Origin: Candidatus Parcubacteria bacterium
GTDB lineage: Bacteria > Patescibacteriota > Patescibacteriia > CAIXNZ01
DNA: 45,239 nucleotides
Direction: 5' to 3'
Assembly (NCBI GenBank): GCA_026395675.1
Contig: JAPLYF010000084.1
Coordinates: 1-45,239 of the forward strand
Below are positions 15,565-22,979 of this stretch, in pieces; the stretch's first letter is position 1, and each line of letters starts with the position of its first letter. The notes beneath the pieces were generated by a model. It searched no databases, had not been told where the DNA came from, and saw only the letters and a program-made list of their open reading frames with translations. The position numbers and the translations under genes are program-made.

Positions 15565-15583
15565 GACGAGAATTTATCTCGCC
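15565..15583 (-). terminator. Probable fusA terminator
   Basis: A short CGAGA/TCTCG stem with a 5-nt loop, followed on the minus strand by TTTTAATTTT. The plus strand also ends in TTTTTT, so it may be bidirectional. Confidence 0.55.
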
Positions 15584-15607
15584 TTTTTTAATTATCTAAT
15601 AAATAAA

Positions 15608-17683
15608 TTATTTTTTCTTCCCTTCAATTATTTTCAAGGCAATATTATTTGGCACTTCAGCATAATGGTCAAATTCCATGGAAAAGGTCGCGCGGCCTTG
15701 GGTGGCTGATCTTAAAGAAGTCGCGTAACCAAACATTTCCGAGAGCGGCACCATGCCATCAACCACTTTCATTTTACCGCGTTCGGTCATTTGAGTAATC
15801 TGAGCTCTTTTGGCATTTAAATCGCCAATCACATCGCCCATAAATTGCTCGGGCACTACCACTTCAATCTTCATGATTGGCTCCAAAATAATTGGCTTGG
15901 CTTTTTTTGCTGCATCCTGAAAGGCCATGGAACCAGCAATCTTAAAGGCAATTTCTGAAGAATCAACCTCGTGATATGAGCCGTCGAATAAAGTTGCTTT
16001 AACGTCAACCACTGGATAACCAGCTAAAATTCCTTTGGTGACTGCTTCTTTAATACCTTTTTCCACAGCTGGAATAAATTCTCTTGGGATAGCTCCGCCT
16101 TTAATCTCATCCACAAATTCAAAGCCCTCACCTCGATCCCGCGGTTCGATTTTTATCCAGCAATGGCCATACTGGCCGCGACCGCCTGATTGTTTTATGT
16201 ATTTGCCTTCAGCTTCTGCCAAACCCTTAACGGTTTCTTTGTAAGCCACCTGGGGCGCGCCGACATTGGCTTCAACCTTAAATTCTCTTTTCATGCGGTC
16301 AACAATGATTTCCAAATGCAATTCGCCCATACCAGAAATAATGGTCTGTAAAGTTTCTTCGTTGGTATGAATTTTGAAAGTCGGATCTTCCTCAGCTAAT
16401 TTCTGCATGGCCATGCCCATTTTTTCCTGATCAACTTTAGTTTTTGGTTCAATGGCCACGGAAATAACCGGTTCAGGAAAAATAATTTGTTCCAAAATAA
16501 TTGGTTTTTTCTCATCGCATAAACTATTGCCTGTAATTGTATTTTTTAAGCCAATGGCAGCTGCGATTTCACCAGAAAAAACTTCGTCCACATCTTCGCG
16601 CGCATTAGCATGCAAACGCACAATGCGGCCAATTCTTTCCTTATCGCCTGTGGCAGTATTTAAAACATATGAGCCCGCTTTTAAACTGCCGGAATAAACC
16701 CGGAAAAAAGCTAATTTGCCGACAAAGGGATCAGTGGCAATTTTAAAAGCCAAAGCGCAAAATGGCCCGTCATCTTTGGCTTCGCGAATTTCTTCTACGC
16801 CAGTGTCGGGATTTTTGCCTTTGATCGGAGGCACATCTAAAGGCGACGGCAAATAGGCAACCACTGCATCCAAAACAAACTGGACACCAATATTTTTTAA
16901 AGCAGAACCGCATAAAACCGGATGAAAATCATTTCTGACTGTTGCCTTGCGGATCACCTGTTTAACTTGGTTTAAATCCAGTTCTTCGCCTGCTAAATAT
17001 TTATTCATTAAGTCCTCATCATTTTCCGCTACTTTTTCCAGTAAAACTTTCCTTAATTCTTCAACTTTGGCTTTTAGATTTTCCGGGATTGGTATTTCTT
17101 CAACATTCTGACCATATTCGCCAGTGAATTTATAAGCTTTCCTTTCTAATAACTCAACCAGGCCCTCAAAAGTTTCTTCAGCGCCAATCGGAATCTGAAC
17201 TGCTACGGCATGGGGAGACAAACGTTCCTGTATTGATTCTAAGCTCATATAAAAATCCGCGCCCATCTTATCCATTTTATTAACAAAAGCAATTCTCGGT
17301 ACATTATATTTTGCTGCTTGGTGCCAGACAGTTTCAGATTGTGGTTCTACGCCTTGCGAACCATCAAAAACAGCCACAGCCCCGTCCAAAACGCGTAATG
17401 ACCTTTCAACTTCAACAGTAAAATCAACGTGTCCTGGGGTATCAATTATATTAATGCGGTGATCCTTCCAAAAACAAGTTGTAGCGGCAGCAGTAATAGT
17501 AATGCCTCTTTCTTTTTCCTGTTCCATCCAGTCCATTTCTGCTTCGCCATAATGGACTTCACCGATTTTATGTTTTTTCCCAGTATAAAACAAGACACGT
17601 TCTGTCATGGTTGTTTTGCCAGCATCAATGTGAGCCATAATGCCGATATTTCTTGTTTTTTCTAATGCATATTCTCTAGGCAT
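15608..17683 (-). CDS. fusA: Elongation factor G
   Basis: Translocase GTPase of the ribosome. The 691-aa product has G1 AHIDAGKTT (about residues 17-25), G3 DTPGHVDF near residue 80 and G4 NKMD near residue 134, followed by domains II-V. The loop region GRGQYGHCWIKIEPRDRG belongs to domain IV. Length is typical. Last gene of the str-type operon rpsL-rpsG-mazG-fusA. The 72-nt gap upstream holds degenerate CACGAATTACAC-type repeats. Confidence 0.98.
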   Translation of the reverse strand: MPREYALEKTRNIGIMAHIDAGKTTMTERVLFYTGKKHKIGEVHYGEAEMDWMEQEKERGITITAAATTCFWKDHRINIIDTPGHVDFTVEVERSLRVLDGAVAVFDGSQGVEPQSETVWHQAAKYNVPRIAFVNKMDKMGADFYMSLESIQERLSPHAVAVQIPIGAEETFEGLVELLERKAYKFTGEYGQNVEEIPIPENLKAKVEELRKVLLEKVAENDEDLMNKYLAGEELDLNQVKQVIRKATVRNDFHPVLCGSALKNIGVQFVLDAVVAYLPSPLDVPPIKGKNPDTGVEEIREAKDDGPFCALAFKIATDPFVGKLAFFRVYSGSLKAGSYVLNTATGDKERIGRIVRLHANAREDVDEVFSGEIAAAIGLKNTITGNSLCDEKKPIILEQIIFPEPVISVAIEPKTKVDQEKMGMAMQKLAEEDPTFKIHTNEETLQTIISGMGELHLEIIVDRMKREFKVEANVGAPQVAYKETVKGLAEAEGKYIKQSGGRGQYGHCWIKIEPRDRGEGFEFVDEIKGGAIPREFIPAVEKGIKEAVTKGILAGYPVVDVKATLFDGSYHEVDSSEIAFKIAGSMAFQDAAKKAKPIILEPIMKIEVVVPEQFMGDVIGDLNAKRAQITQMTERGKMKVVDGMVPLSEMFGYATSLRSATQGRATFSMEFDHYAEVPNNIALKIIEGKKK

Positions 17684-17755
17684 AAAATAAATTATTAACT
17701 GAACCGCGAATTTTTTTCACGAATTACACTAATTTTTAATTTGTGTGATTAGTGG

Positions 17756-18109
17756 TTATAAATTAGTGTTTAAGTTTACATCTTTAAATCGCTCTTCGTT
17801 CTTTTTTAACTTATTAAAAAATTCTTTCTCTAAATCAACATCCAACAAATAAGAAAGAATCATTGTGTAAATAAATACATCGGTTAGTTCTTCTTTTATT
17901 AAGCTAACGAAATCCTTTTGTCCATCAGTAGATAACCGATAATTTCTTACTTTTTCACGATAATATTTTTTAACTAAATTAGCGAGTTCCCCAGTTTCTC
18001 CAGCTAAACAAGTCATCAGATAAAGTAACCTATCTGGCGTCAGTTTTATTTCTCCGAAATGCATTTTATCAAAATCTTTCTGTTTCTCTATGATATCTTT
18101 TAAATCCAT
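17756..18109 (-). CDS. MazG-like nucleotide pyrophosphohydrolase
   Basis: All-alpha NTP pyrophosphatase superfamily; members hydrolyse (d)NTPs to NMP and pyrophosphate and often act in house-cleaning. The 117-aa product shows the metal-binding pattern ExxE (Glu38-Thr-Gly-Glu41) and ExxxD (Glu73 to Asp77 in KEELTDVFIY). The helical length fits single-domain MazG-type proteins. It starts 5 nt after the rpsG stop and precedes fusA, so it is embedded in the str operon, an unusual location. The substrate cannot be read from sequence. Confidence 0.85.
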   Translation of the reverse strand: MDLKDIIEKQKDFDKMHFGEIKLTPDRLLYLMTCLAGETGELANLVKKYYREKVRNYRLSTDGQKDFVSLIKEELTDVFIYTMILSYLLDVDLEKEFFNKLKKNEERFKDVNLNTNL

Positions 18110-18114
18110 ATGAA

Positions 18115-18585
18115 TTAATATCTCGCAAAATGGGCAAAGGCGCGGTTGGCTTCTGCCATCTTATGAGTATCAACCTTTTTCTTAAATGCTTCGCCAGTTT
18201 CATTGGCAGCATCTACAAGTTCTAATGATAATTTTTCTGCCATGGTCTGTCCTTTTCTTTTTTTGGCTGCCTCAATCAGCCAACGGGAAGCCAAGGCAAA
18301 TCTTCTTTCTGCCCTGACCGGAAAAGGAATCTGATAATTAGCACCGCCGATTCTGCGACCGCGCACTTCCAAAGAAGGGCCAATATTTTTTAAGGCCTTT
18401 TCAAAAATTTCCAAGGCATCCTGCTTGGTTTTATTGGAAATTTGGTCAAATGCATCATAAACAACCTTTTGCGCGATTGATTTCTTGCCACGCCTCATTA
18501 TGTAATTGATAAACTTGGCTATCTGGAGATTGTGAAATTTTGAATCTAGTAAAATTTCTCTTTTAGTAGCTTGTTTTCCTCTCAT
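18115..18585 (-). CDS. rpsG: 30S ribosomal protein S7
   Basis: Head-nucleating 16S-binding protein. The 156-aa product starts MRGKQATKREILLDSKFHN, has the family signature KFINYIMRRGKKSIAQKVVYDA near residue 24 and the beta-hairpin region RRIGGANYQIPFPV near residue 76. Length is typical. It follows rpsL closely. Confidence 0.97.
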   Translation of the reverse strand: MRGKQATKREILLDSKFHNLQIAKFINYIMRRGKKSIAQKVVYDAFDQISNKTKQDALEIFEKALKNIGPSLEVRGRRIGGANYQIPFPVRAERRFALASRWLIEAAKKRKGQTMAEKLSLELVDAANETGEAFKKKVDTHKMAEANRAFAHFARY

Positions 18586-18603
18586 AATTATAAAATCAAT
18601 AAT

Positions 18604-19038
18604 TTAGGCAGCTTTCTTGGCTGCTTTACTCTTTTTAACTCCGTAAATCGATCGGCCTTTTTGCCTGCCTTCAACCCCCAAGGTGTCATAGCGGCCGCGG
18701 ACAATGTGATAACGCACACCAGGCAAATCCTTAACCCTGCCGCCGCGAATCATGACTATTGAGTGCTCTTGCAAATTGTGCCCTTCGCCTGGAATATAGG
18801 CAGTTACTTCCATGCCATTAGAGAGCCGGACTCTGGCAATCTTTCTTAGGGCTGAATTAGGTTTTTTAGGAGTAGTAGTTGTTACTTTTAAACAAACGCC
18901 TCTTTTATAGGGATTTCCTTTAACCAAATAATTTCTTTTTCTTTTCAAAGTATTAAAAACACTTTCCAAAGCAGGTGTTTTAGATTTTTTCCCCATTTTT
19001 TTTCTTCCTTTTTTAACTAGTTGACTGATCGTCGGCAT
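18604..19038 (-). CDS. rpsL: 30S ribosomal protein S12 with internal insertion
   Basis: Decoding-centre fidelity protein. The 144-aa product starts MPTISQLVKKGRKK and keeps the loop TTTTPKKPNSALRK (about residues 53-66) and GRVKDLPGVRYHIVRG with Asp104. Compared with E. coli-type S12, about 16 residues are inserted around positions 26-43, before YKRGVC. Longer S12 forms exist in several phyla. It has its own promoter and a leader containing a double-hairpin repeat. Confidence 0.97.
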   Translation of the reverse strand: MPTISQLVKKGRKKMGKKSKTPALESVFNTLKRKRNYLVKGNPYKRGVCLKVTTTTPKKPNSALRKIARVRLSNGMEVTAYIPGEGHNLQEHSIVMIRGGRVKDLPGVRYHIVRGRYDTLGVEGRQKGRSIYGVKKSKAAKKAA

Positions 19039-19075
19039 AATAAAAATATAAATTTCAAATTTTAAATTAAAAATA

Positions 19076-19105
19076 TCAGCCAGTGGCTGATCAGCCTTTG
19101 GCTGA
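19076..19105. repeat. Double-hairpin palindromic element in the rpsL leader
   Basis: TCAGCC-AGT-GGCTGA (19076-19090) abuts TCAGCC-TTT-GGCTGA (19091-19105): identical 6-bp stems with different 3-nt loops. Confidence 0.8.
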
Positions 19106-19137
19106 AAAAATAAAACTCTGTGTTTTATTGTAACTTT

Positions 19138-19166
19138 ATTCTACATTTAAGTTGCGAAAAAGTCAA
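19138..19166 (-). promoter_or_regulatory. Promoter of the rpsL-rpsG-mazG-fusA operon
   Basis: TTGACT (19161-19166), a 17-bp spacer and TAGAAT (19138-19143) on the minus strand, about 95 nt before rpsL. Confidence 0.8.
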
Positions 19167-19170
19167 GGAT

Positions 19171-19842
19171 TTAAAATAAACTATAAATCTTACCAAATAA
19201 ATTTATTATTAAAGTAAAGATAAAGCTAATTATGCCAATATTTAAAAAACTATCCATAATTATTAAAATCATCAAAATCATTGGGCCATTTTTCTCCAGA
19301 TAAAATTGAAGATGTTCGTATTTTGGCGGCAGGACGGCAAATAAAGCATGAGCACCATCAAGCGGCGGTATGGGAAGCAAATTAAAAATCATTAGCACCA
19401 GGTTATAAACAACCAAAAATGAAAGGAAAATTAAAAGCAAGTTGCCAGAAGCGCTAATAACCTGAAATGGGTCAGCAGGATTTAGGGAAGCAGGGGCGAT
19501 TAGTTTAAAAACAAGGGCAAAAATTATAATGCTTAATAAATTGGCGCCTGGTCCGGCCAAAGAAACCAGAGCCGGACCCCATTTTTGATCTTTTAAATTA
19601 TAATAATTGACTGGCACGGGCTTGCCCCAGCCAAAACCGATTGTCAAAAGTAAAATTGTGCCTAAAAAATCCAGGTGAGCCAAAGGATTTAAAGTTAAAC
19701 GACCAGCGGATTTGGCAGTATTATCTCCTAGGGCTGTAGCCGCTAAAGCATGGCAAAATTCATGGAAAGACAGGGCAATAAGCAAGGACAAAACAATGGG
19801 TAAAAAAATCAATGGTTCTTGAAATAATAGACTAATCAACAT
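19171..19842 (-). CDS. Site-2-protease-like M50 membrane metalloprotease
   Basis: Intramembrane zinc protease fold of the YwhC/sporulation SpoIVFB-like branch. The 223-aa product has HEFCH (His27, Glu28, His31) inside the first hydrophobic segment and the second metal motif NLLPIPPLDGAHAL with Asp162. About five to six hydrophobic segments are visible and there is no PDZ domain. The substrate is unknown. It lies between rpsL and rpmB. A TATAAT directly abutting the ATG is too close to be its promoter. Confidence 0.88.
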   Translation of the reverse strand: MLISLLFQEPLIFLPIVLSLLIALSFHEFCHALAATALGDNTAKSAGRLTLNPLAHLDFLGTILLLTIGFGWGKPVPVNYYNLKDQKWGPALVSLAGPGANLLSIIIFALVFKLIAPASLNPADPFQVISASGNLLLIFLSFLVVYNLVLMIFNLLPIPPLDGAHALFAVLPPKYEHLQFYLEKNGPMILMILIIMDSFLNIGIISFIFTLIINLFGKIYSLF

Positions 19843-19964
19843 ATTATAACTTGATTTTAAATGATTTATCTGTTAAACTGGGTATATTGATAACTGAACT
19901 ACGAAATTTTAATCACGAAAACTCGCGAAATTATAAGTAGTGGTTCAATTTAAATTTTAGTGCC

Positions 19965-20012
19965 TTTCGTCCCAAAGGGATCCCTTCGGGATGAAAAAAT
20001 TTTCGTGGTTCA
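19965..20012 (+). repeat. 48-bp dispersed repeat, copy 1
   Basis: Identical over 48 nt to the reverse complement of 41468-41515. It contains the abutting hairpins TCCC-AAA-GGGA and TCCC-TTC-GGGA (19970-19991) and the flank TTTTCGTGGTTCA. Located just upstream of rpmB. Confidence 0.9.
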
Positions 20013-20040
20013 GACCCACATTATTAATTATCATATCATT

Positions 20041-20220
20041 ATGTCAAGAACTTGTGAAATCTGCGGCCGCGGACCAATGACAGGCGCTAGCCGTAGTCAC
20101 TCCAATATAAAAACATTAAAAAGAAAATTTATAAACCTGCAAACCAAAAAGATTGATGGCAAGAAAATTAGAATTTGCACGAGTTGCTTAAAAACAAGGG
20201 TCAAAGCAGACCATACTTAA
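20041..20220 (+). CDS. rpmB: 50S ribosomal protein L28, zinc form
   Basis: Large-subunit protein. I set the start at the ATG at 20041 (59 aa, MSRTCEICGRGPMTG), because the upstream open frame is repeat sequence. Two CxxC pairs (Cys5/8 and Cys46/49) mark a zinc-binding L28. The basic stretch SHSNIKTLKRKF is family-typical. Plus strand, alone, followed by the DUF5679 gene. Confidence 0.94.
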   Translation: MSRTCEICGRGPMTGASRSHSNIKTLKRKFINLQTKKIDGKKIRICTSCLKTRVKADHT

Positions 20221-20295
20221 ATTCGCCTGATATTGAATTTACCATTATTATTAAAATAATATTCAGCAGCTTAATAATTATTAACTTCATACACT

Positions 20296-20448
20296 ATGGC
20301 CGATGTTCAAGCCTACTGCGTCAAATGTAAAGCTAAAAAAACGATGAAAGATGCTAAGGAAATCAAAATGAAAAATGGCAGACCAGCTGTAACAGGAACA
20401 TGTCCTGTCTGCGGTACCAAAATGTTTAGAATCGGCGCAGCCAAATAA
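20296..20448 (+). CDS. DUF5679-type mini zinc-ribbon protein
   Basis: A 50-aa protein starting MADVQAYCVKCKAK, with cysteine pairs at 8/11 and 36/39 (CVKC, CPVC) and the stretch KMKNGRPAVTGTCPVCGTKM. I recall this as the DUF5679 pattern (function unknown), common in Patescibacteria and some other bacteria. It probably binds zinc. A strong terminator follows 12 nt after the stop. The gene is below usual length cutoffs and easily missed. Confidence 0.85.
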   Translation: MADVQAYCVKCKAKKTMKDAKEIKMKNGRPAVTGTCPVCGTKMFRIGAAK

Positions 20449-20460
20449 ATGTTCTCTTAT

Positions 20461-20495
20461 CCAAAAAACGCTCAATTTTGAGGGCGTTTTTTTGG
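20461..20495 (+). terminator. Terminator after the DUF5679 gene
   Basis: CCAAAAAACGC pairs with GCGTTTTTTTGG around a loop holding CTC/GAGG, with a built-in T-tract on the plus strand. Confidence 0.85.
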
Positions 20496-20546
20496 TTGAT
20501 AAAATCAAAATTTTAATCTAAACTATATATAAGATTTTAAAATCAA

Positions 20547-20632
20547 CGGGCTATAGCGCCCGCCGTCGCTAAAGCTATGGCGGGCAGGCAGCAAGAAGGC
20601 TAACTATACACGACGATAGCCAACTGCGGCTC
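20547..20632. repeat. tRNA-like debris and palindrome before tRNA-Pro
   Basis: CGGGCTATAGCGC (20547-20559) mimics the 5' end of the tRNA-Pro at 20657 but runs into a hairpin GCCCGCC / GGCGGGC (20558-20585) with a CGCTAAAGC-type loop. Further on, 20617-20627 is an 11-nt inverted match to the tRNA D-loop (GCAGTTGGCTA). It looks like broken tRNA fragments mixed with a palindromic element. Confidence 0.6.
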
Positions 20633-20656
20633 GAATTTAAAAAATTTAATAATTTA

Positions 20657-20730
20657 CGGGCTGTAGCGCAGTTGGCTAGCGCGCATGCATGGGGTGCATG
20701 AGGTCGCGGGTTCAAGTCCCGCCAGCCCGA
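20657..20730 (+). tRNA. tRNA-Pro (anticodon GGG)
   Basis: Complete 74-nt cloverleaf. Acceptor CGGGCTG/CAGCCCG with discriminator A; D-stem GCGC/GCGC; anticodon stem CATGC/GCATG around loop ATGGGGT (anticodon GGG); T-arm GCGGG-TTCAAGT-CCCGC. CCA is not encoded. The C1-G72 pair and A73 fit proline. Confidence 0.95.
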
Positions 20731-20748
20731 CAATGATAAAAACGAGTT

Positions 20749-20778
20749 TCCGCCAAAGGCGGATCCGCCACTGGCGGA
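20749..20778. repeat. Double-hairpin palindromic element
   Basis: TCCGCC-AAA-GGCGGA (20749-20763) abuts TCCGCC-ACT-GGCGGA (20764-20778). Same plan as the rpsL-leader copy, with a compensated stem change (A-T to C-G at the third pair). Confidence 0.85.
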
Positions 20779-20804
20779 CAAATCCCACCGCCCCGAATAA
20801 CATT

Positions 20805-20827
20805 AAAAGTCCAATATTCGGACTTTT
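20805..20827 (+). terminator. Terminator downstream of tRNA-Pro(GGG)
   Basis: AAAAGTCC / GGACTTTT stem with a 7-nt loop and a T-run in the 3' arm. Confidence 0.65.
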
Positions 20828-20861
20828 AAAATTGCTTAAAAAATGTTAAAATTTAATAAAT

Positions 20862-22976
20862 ATGAATTTTATTGATATCTTAATTCAAATTTTAACCAAA
20901 CTGCAAAATTTCAGCTATTTGCTGGTTTTTTTAATTTCCTTTTTGGAATCTCTGGCTTTTGTCGGCATTTTTATCCCCGGGACAATTTTTAATATTTTCA
21001 TGGGCTTTTTAGCTGGCAAAGGCATGTTTGACATTGGTGATTTGATCTGGTTTGCGGTTTTGGGCGCAATTTTAGGAGATGGCTTGAGTTTTTATTTGGG
21101 CAAAAAAGCTAATAAAATTTTCCGTCCAGAAAATAGAATTTTCAAATCTAATTATTTAGTCAAAGGCGAAAAATTTTTTAAAAAACATGGCAATAAAAGC
21201 ATTTTTGTAGGAAGATTTATTGGCCCCATTCGTCCCATTATCCCCTTTGTTGCTGGTATTTTTAAAATGGAGACTAAACGATTTATTTTTTGGAATGTAT
21301 TAAGCGCCTTTGCCTGGGCTGCTTTCTATTTATTTTTAGGCTACTTTTTCGGTCAGGCTTGGCAAATTATTGCTGCCTATTCAAGCCGCGCCAGCATATT
21401 TTTGATCGCTTTGGCCATTTTTCTTGTTCTGTATTATCTCCTCAAAGAATTAATTTTAAAAGAAGGCAAAAGATTTCTTTTATTTTTAAAATCAATTTTA
21501 ATTTCAATCATCCAGGCAATCACTAAAAATACTGAAATTATAAATCTGATTAAAAATCATCCGCTAATTTTTGGGTTTTTACAGCATCGCTTGGATAAAA
21601 AAAATTTTTCTGGCTTACCGCTGACACTTTTTACTCTGGCTTTTCTTTATATAATATTTCTGTTTCTAGATATAATCAGAGCAGTTATTAAAAGCGCTCC
21701 TATTACAGCTGCTGACATCCGCCTAGAAAATCTGCTCTATGTTTTTCGCCAAGCCCGTTTGGCCAGAGTTTTTACCTGGATTACAATTTTGGGCGAATGG
21801 GAATTTTGCCTCAGTTTAATTTTCCTCATTTCCTTACTTTTTTGGCTCTGGCATAAGAAAAACTACATCTTGCCTTTTTGGGTGACGCTCGCTGGCACTG
21901 AAATTTTTGTTTTTTTGGGCAAGCTAGCTTTAAATCGGCCCAGGCCTGAAGATGTTGCTCTCTATCTGGAAAAATCCGCTTCCTTCCCCAGCGGCCATGC
22001 TGCTCTAGCCATGGCCTTGTATGGTTTTTTAATTTATTTTGCCTGGCGCCATCTAAAAAGCTGGCCAAACAAACTTAATGCATTATTTGCTGGTATTTTA
22101 ATTATAATCGTTATTGGATTTAGCCGGCTCTATCTCGGACTTCATTATCTGAGTGATATTTTGGGCGGCTATTTATTGGCCTTATTATGGCTTATTATCG
22201 GAATAAATCTAATCGAATGGCCAAGTTTTAAAAAGGAAAAAACCCCAGGTCGAGAAGCTACAAATAAACTTAAGCTAATAACTATTTCTTTGATTATTTT
22301 AGAGGTCTTATTTTATGTCGGGTTTGCTTATCACTTTAAGCCCGAAGTTATTATTCTTGAAGAAGAACATGAAATCAAAATAATTAAATCGGAACCAATA
22401 AAAATTTTCAGTGACTATAAACTCGCTCAATATTCTGAAACAATTGATGGGACTAAACAAGAGCCAATCAGCTTTTTAATTGTGGCTCAAAACGACAATG
22501 AATTAATTAATACCTTTCAAAAAGCCGGCTGGATTTTAGCCGAACCTGCTAATTTAAATACCTTAACTGAAATTGCAAAGTCAGCAATTTTAAATCAAAG
22601 TTATGATAGCGCCCCTATGACACCCTCATTTTGGAATGCCAATATTCATGATTTTGGTTTTGAAAAACCTACTGCCAATAATACAGTCAGACAAAGGCAT
22701 CACACCAGATTCTGGCGAACTGATTATAAAACCAGTGAGGGAAAAAATATTTATGTGGGTACTGCAAGCTTGGATATTGGCATAAAATGGCTAGTTATTC
22801 ACACTATCAAACCAGACATAGATACGGAAAGAGAATTTCTTTTTACTGACCTCCAAAAATCAGATTTAATTAATAATTATTCCAAAGAACAGTTTGTTGA
22901 ACCACTTTTGGGTAAAAATTTTACCGGGGACCAATTCTTTACTGACGGTCAAATCTATATTATTATTTTAAAATAA
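20862..22976 (+). CDS. DedA - PAP2 phosphatase - LssY-like membrane fusion protein
   Basis: Three modules in 704 aa. Residues 1-200 are a DedA/SNARE-associated domain (FIPGTIFN, GDGLSFYLGKK, and GRFIGPIRPIIPFVAG near residue 125), a family linked to undecaprenyl-phosphate or lipid flipping. Residues about 260-450 are a PAP2 lipid phosphatase with all three catalytic motifs: KLALNRPRP near 354, PSGH near 375, and SRLYLGLHYLSD near 420. Residues about 470-704 resemble the LssY C-terminal domain. The likely role is handling of phosphorylated membrane lipid carriers, combining transbilayer movement with dephosphorylation (inference). Only 3 nt separate it from the ATPase gene, so the two are probably co-transcribed. 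Confidence 0.88.
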   Translation: MNFIDILIQILTKLQNFSYLLVFLISFLESLAFVGIFIPGTIFNIFMGFLAGKGMFDIGDLIWFAVLGAILGDGLSFYLGKKANKIFRPENRIFKSNYLVKGEKFFKKHGNKSIFVGRFIGPIRPIIPFVAGIFKMETKRFIFWNVLSAFAWAAFYLFLGYFFGQAWQIIAAYSSRASIFLIALAIFLVLYYLLKELILKEGKRFLLFLKSILISIIQAITKNTEIINLIKNHPLIFGFLQHRLDKKNFSGLPLTLFTLAFLYIIFLFLDIIRAVIKSAPITAADIRLENLLYVFRQARLARVFTWITILGEWEFCLSLIFLISLLFWLWHKKNYILPFWVTLAGTEIFVFLGKLALNRPRPEDVALYLEKSASFPSGHAALAMALYGFLIYFAWRHLKSWPNKLNALFAGILIIIVIGFSRLYLGLHYLSDILGGYLLALLWLIIGINLIEWPSFKKEKTPGREATNKLKLITISLIILEVLFYVGFAYHFKPEVIILEEEHEIKIIKSEPIKIFSDYKLAQYSETIDGTKQEPISFLIVAQNDNELINTFQKAGWILAEPANLNTLTEIAKSAILNQSYDSAPMTPSFWNANIHDFGFEKPTANNTVRQRHHTRFWRTDYKTSEGKNIYVGTASLDIGIKWLVIHTIKPDIDTEREFLFTDLQKSDLINNYSKEQFVEPLLGKNFTGDQFFTDGQIYIIILK

Positions 22977-22979
22977 TTT

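Noticed and set aside
19843..19848. TATAAT directly before the M50 protease start
   Set aside because: It abuts the ATG, so transcription would begin inside the gene. No matching -35.
20287..20508. 73-aa minus-strand frame
   Set aside because: Antisense to the DUF5679 mini-gene, which has a better match to a real protein and a terminator on the plus strand.
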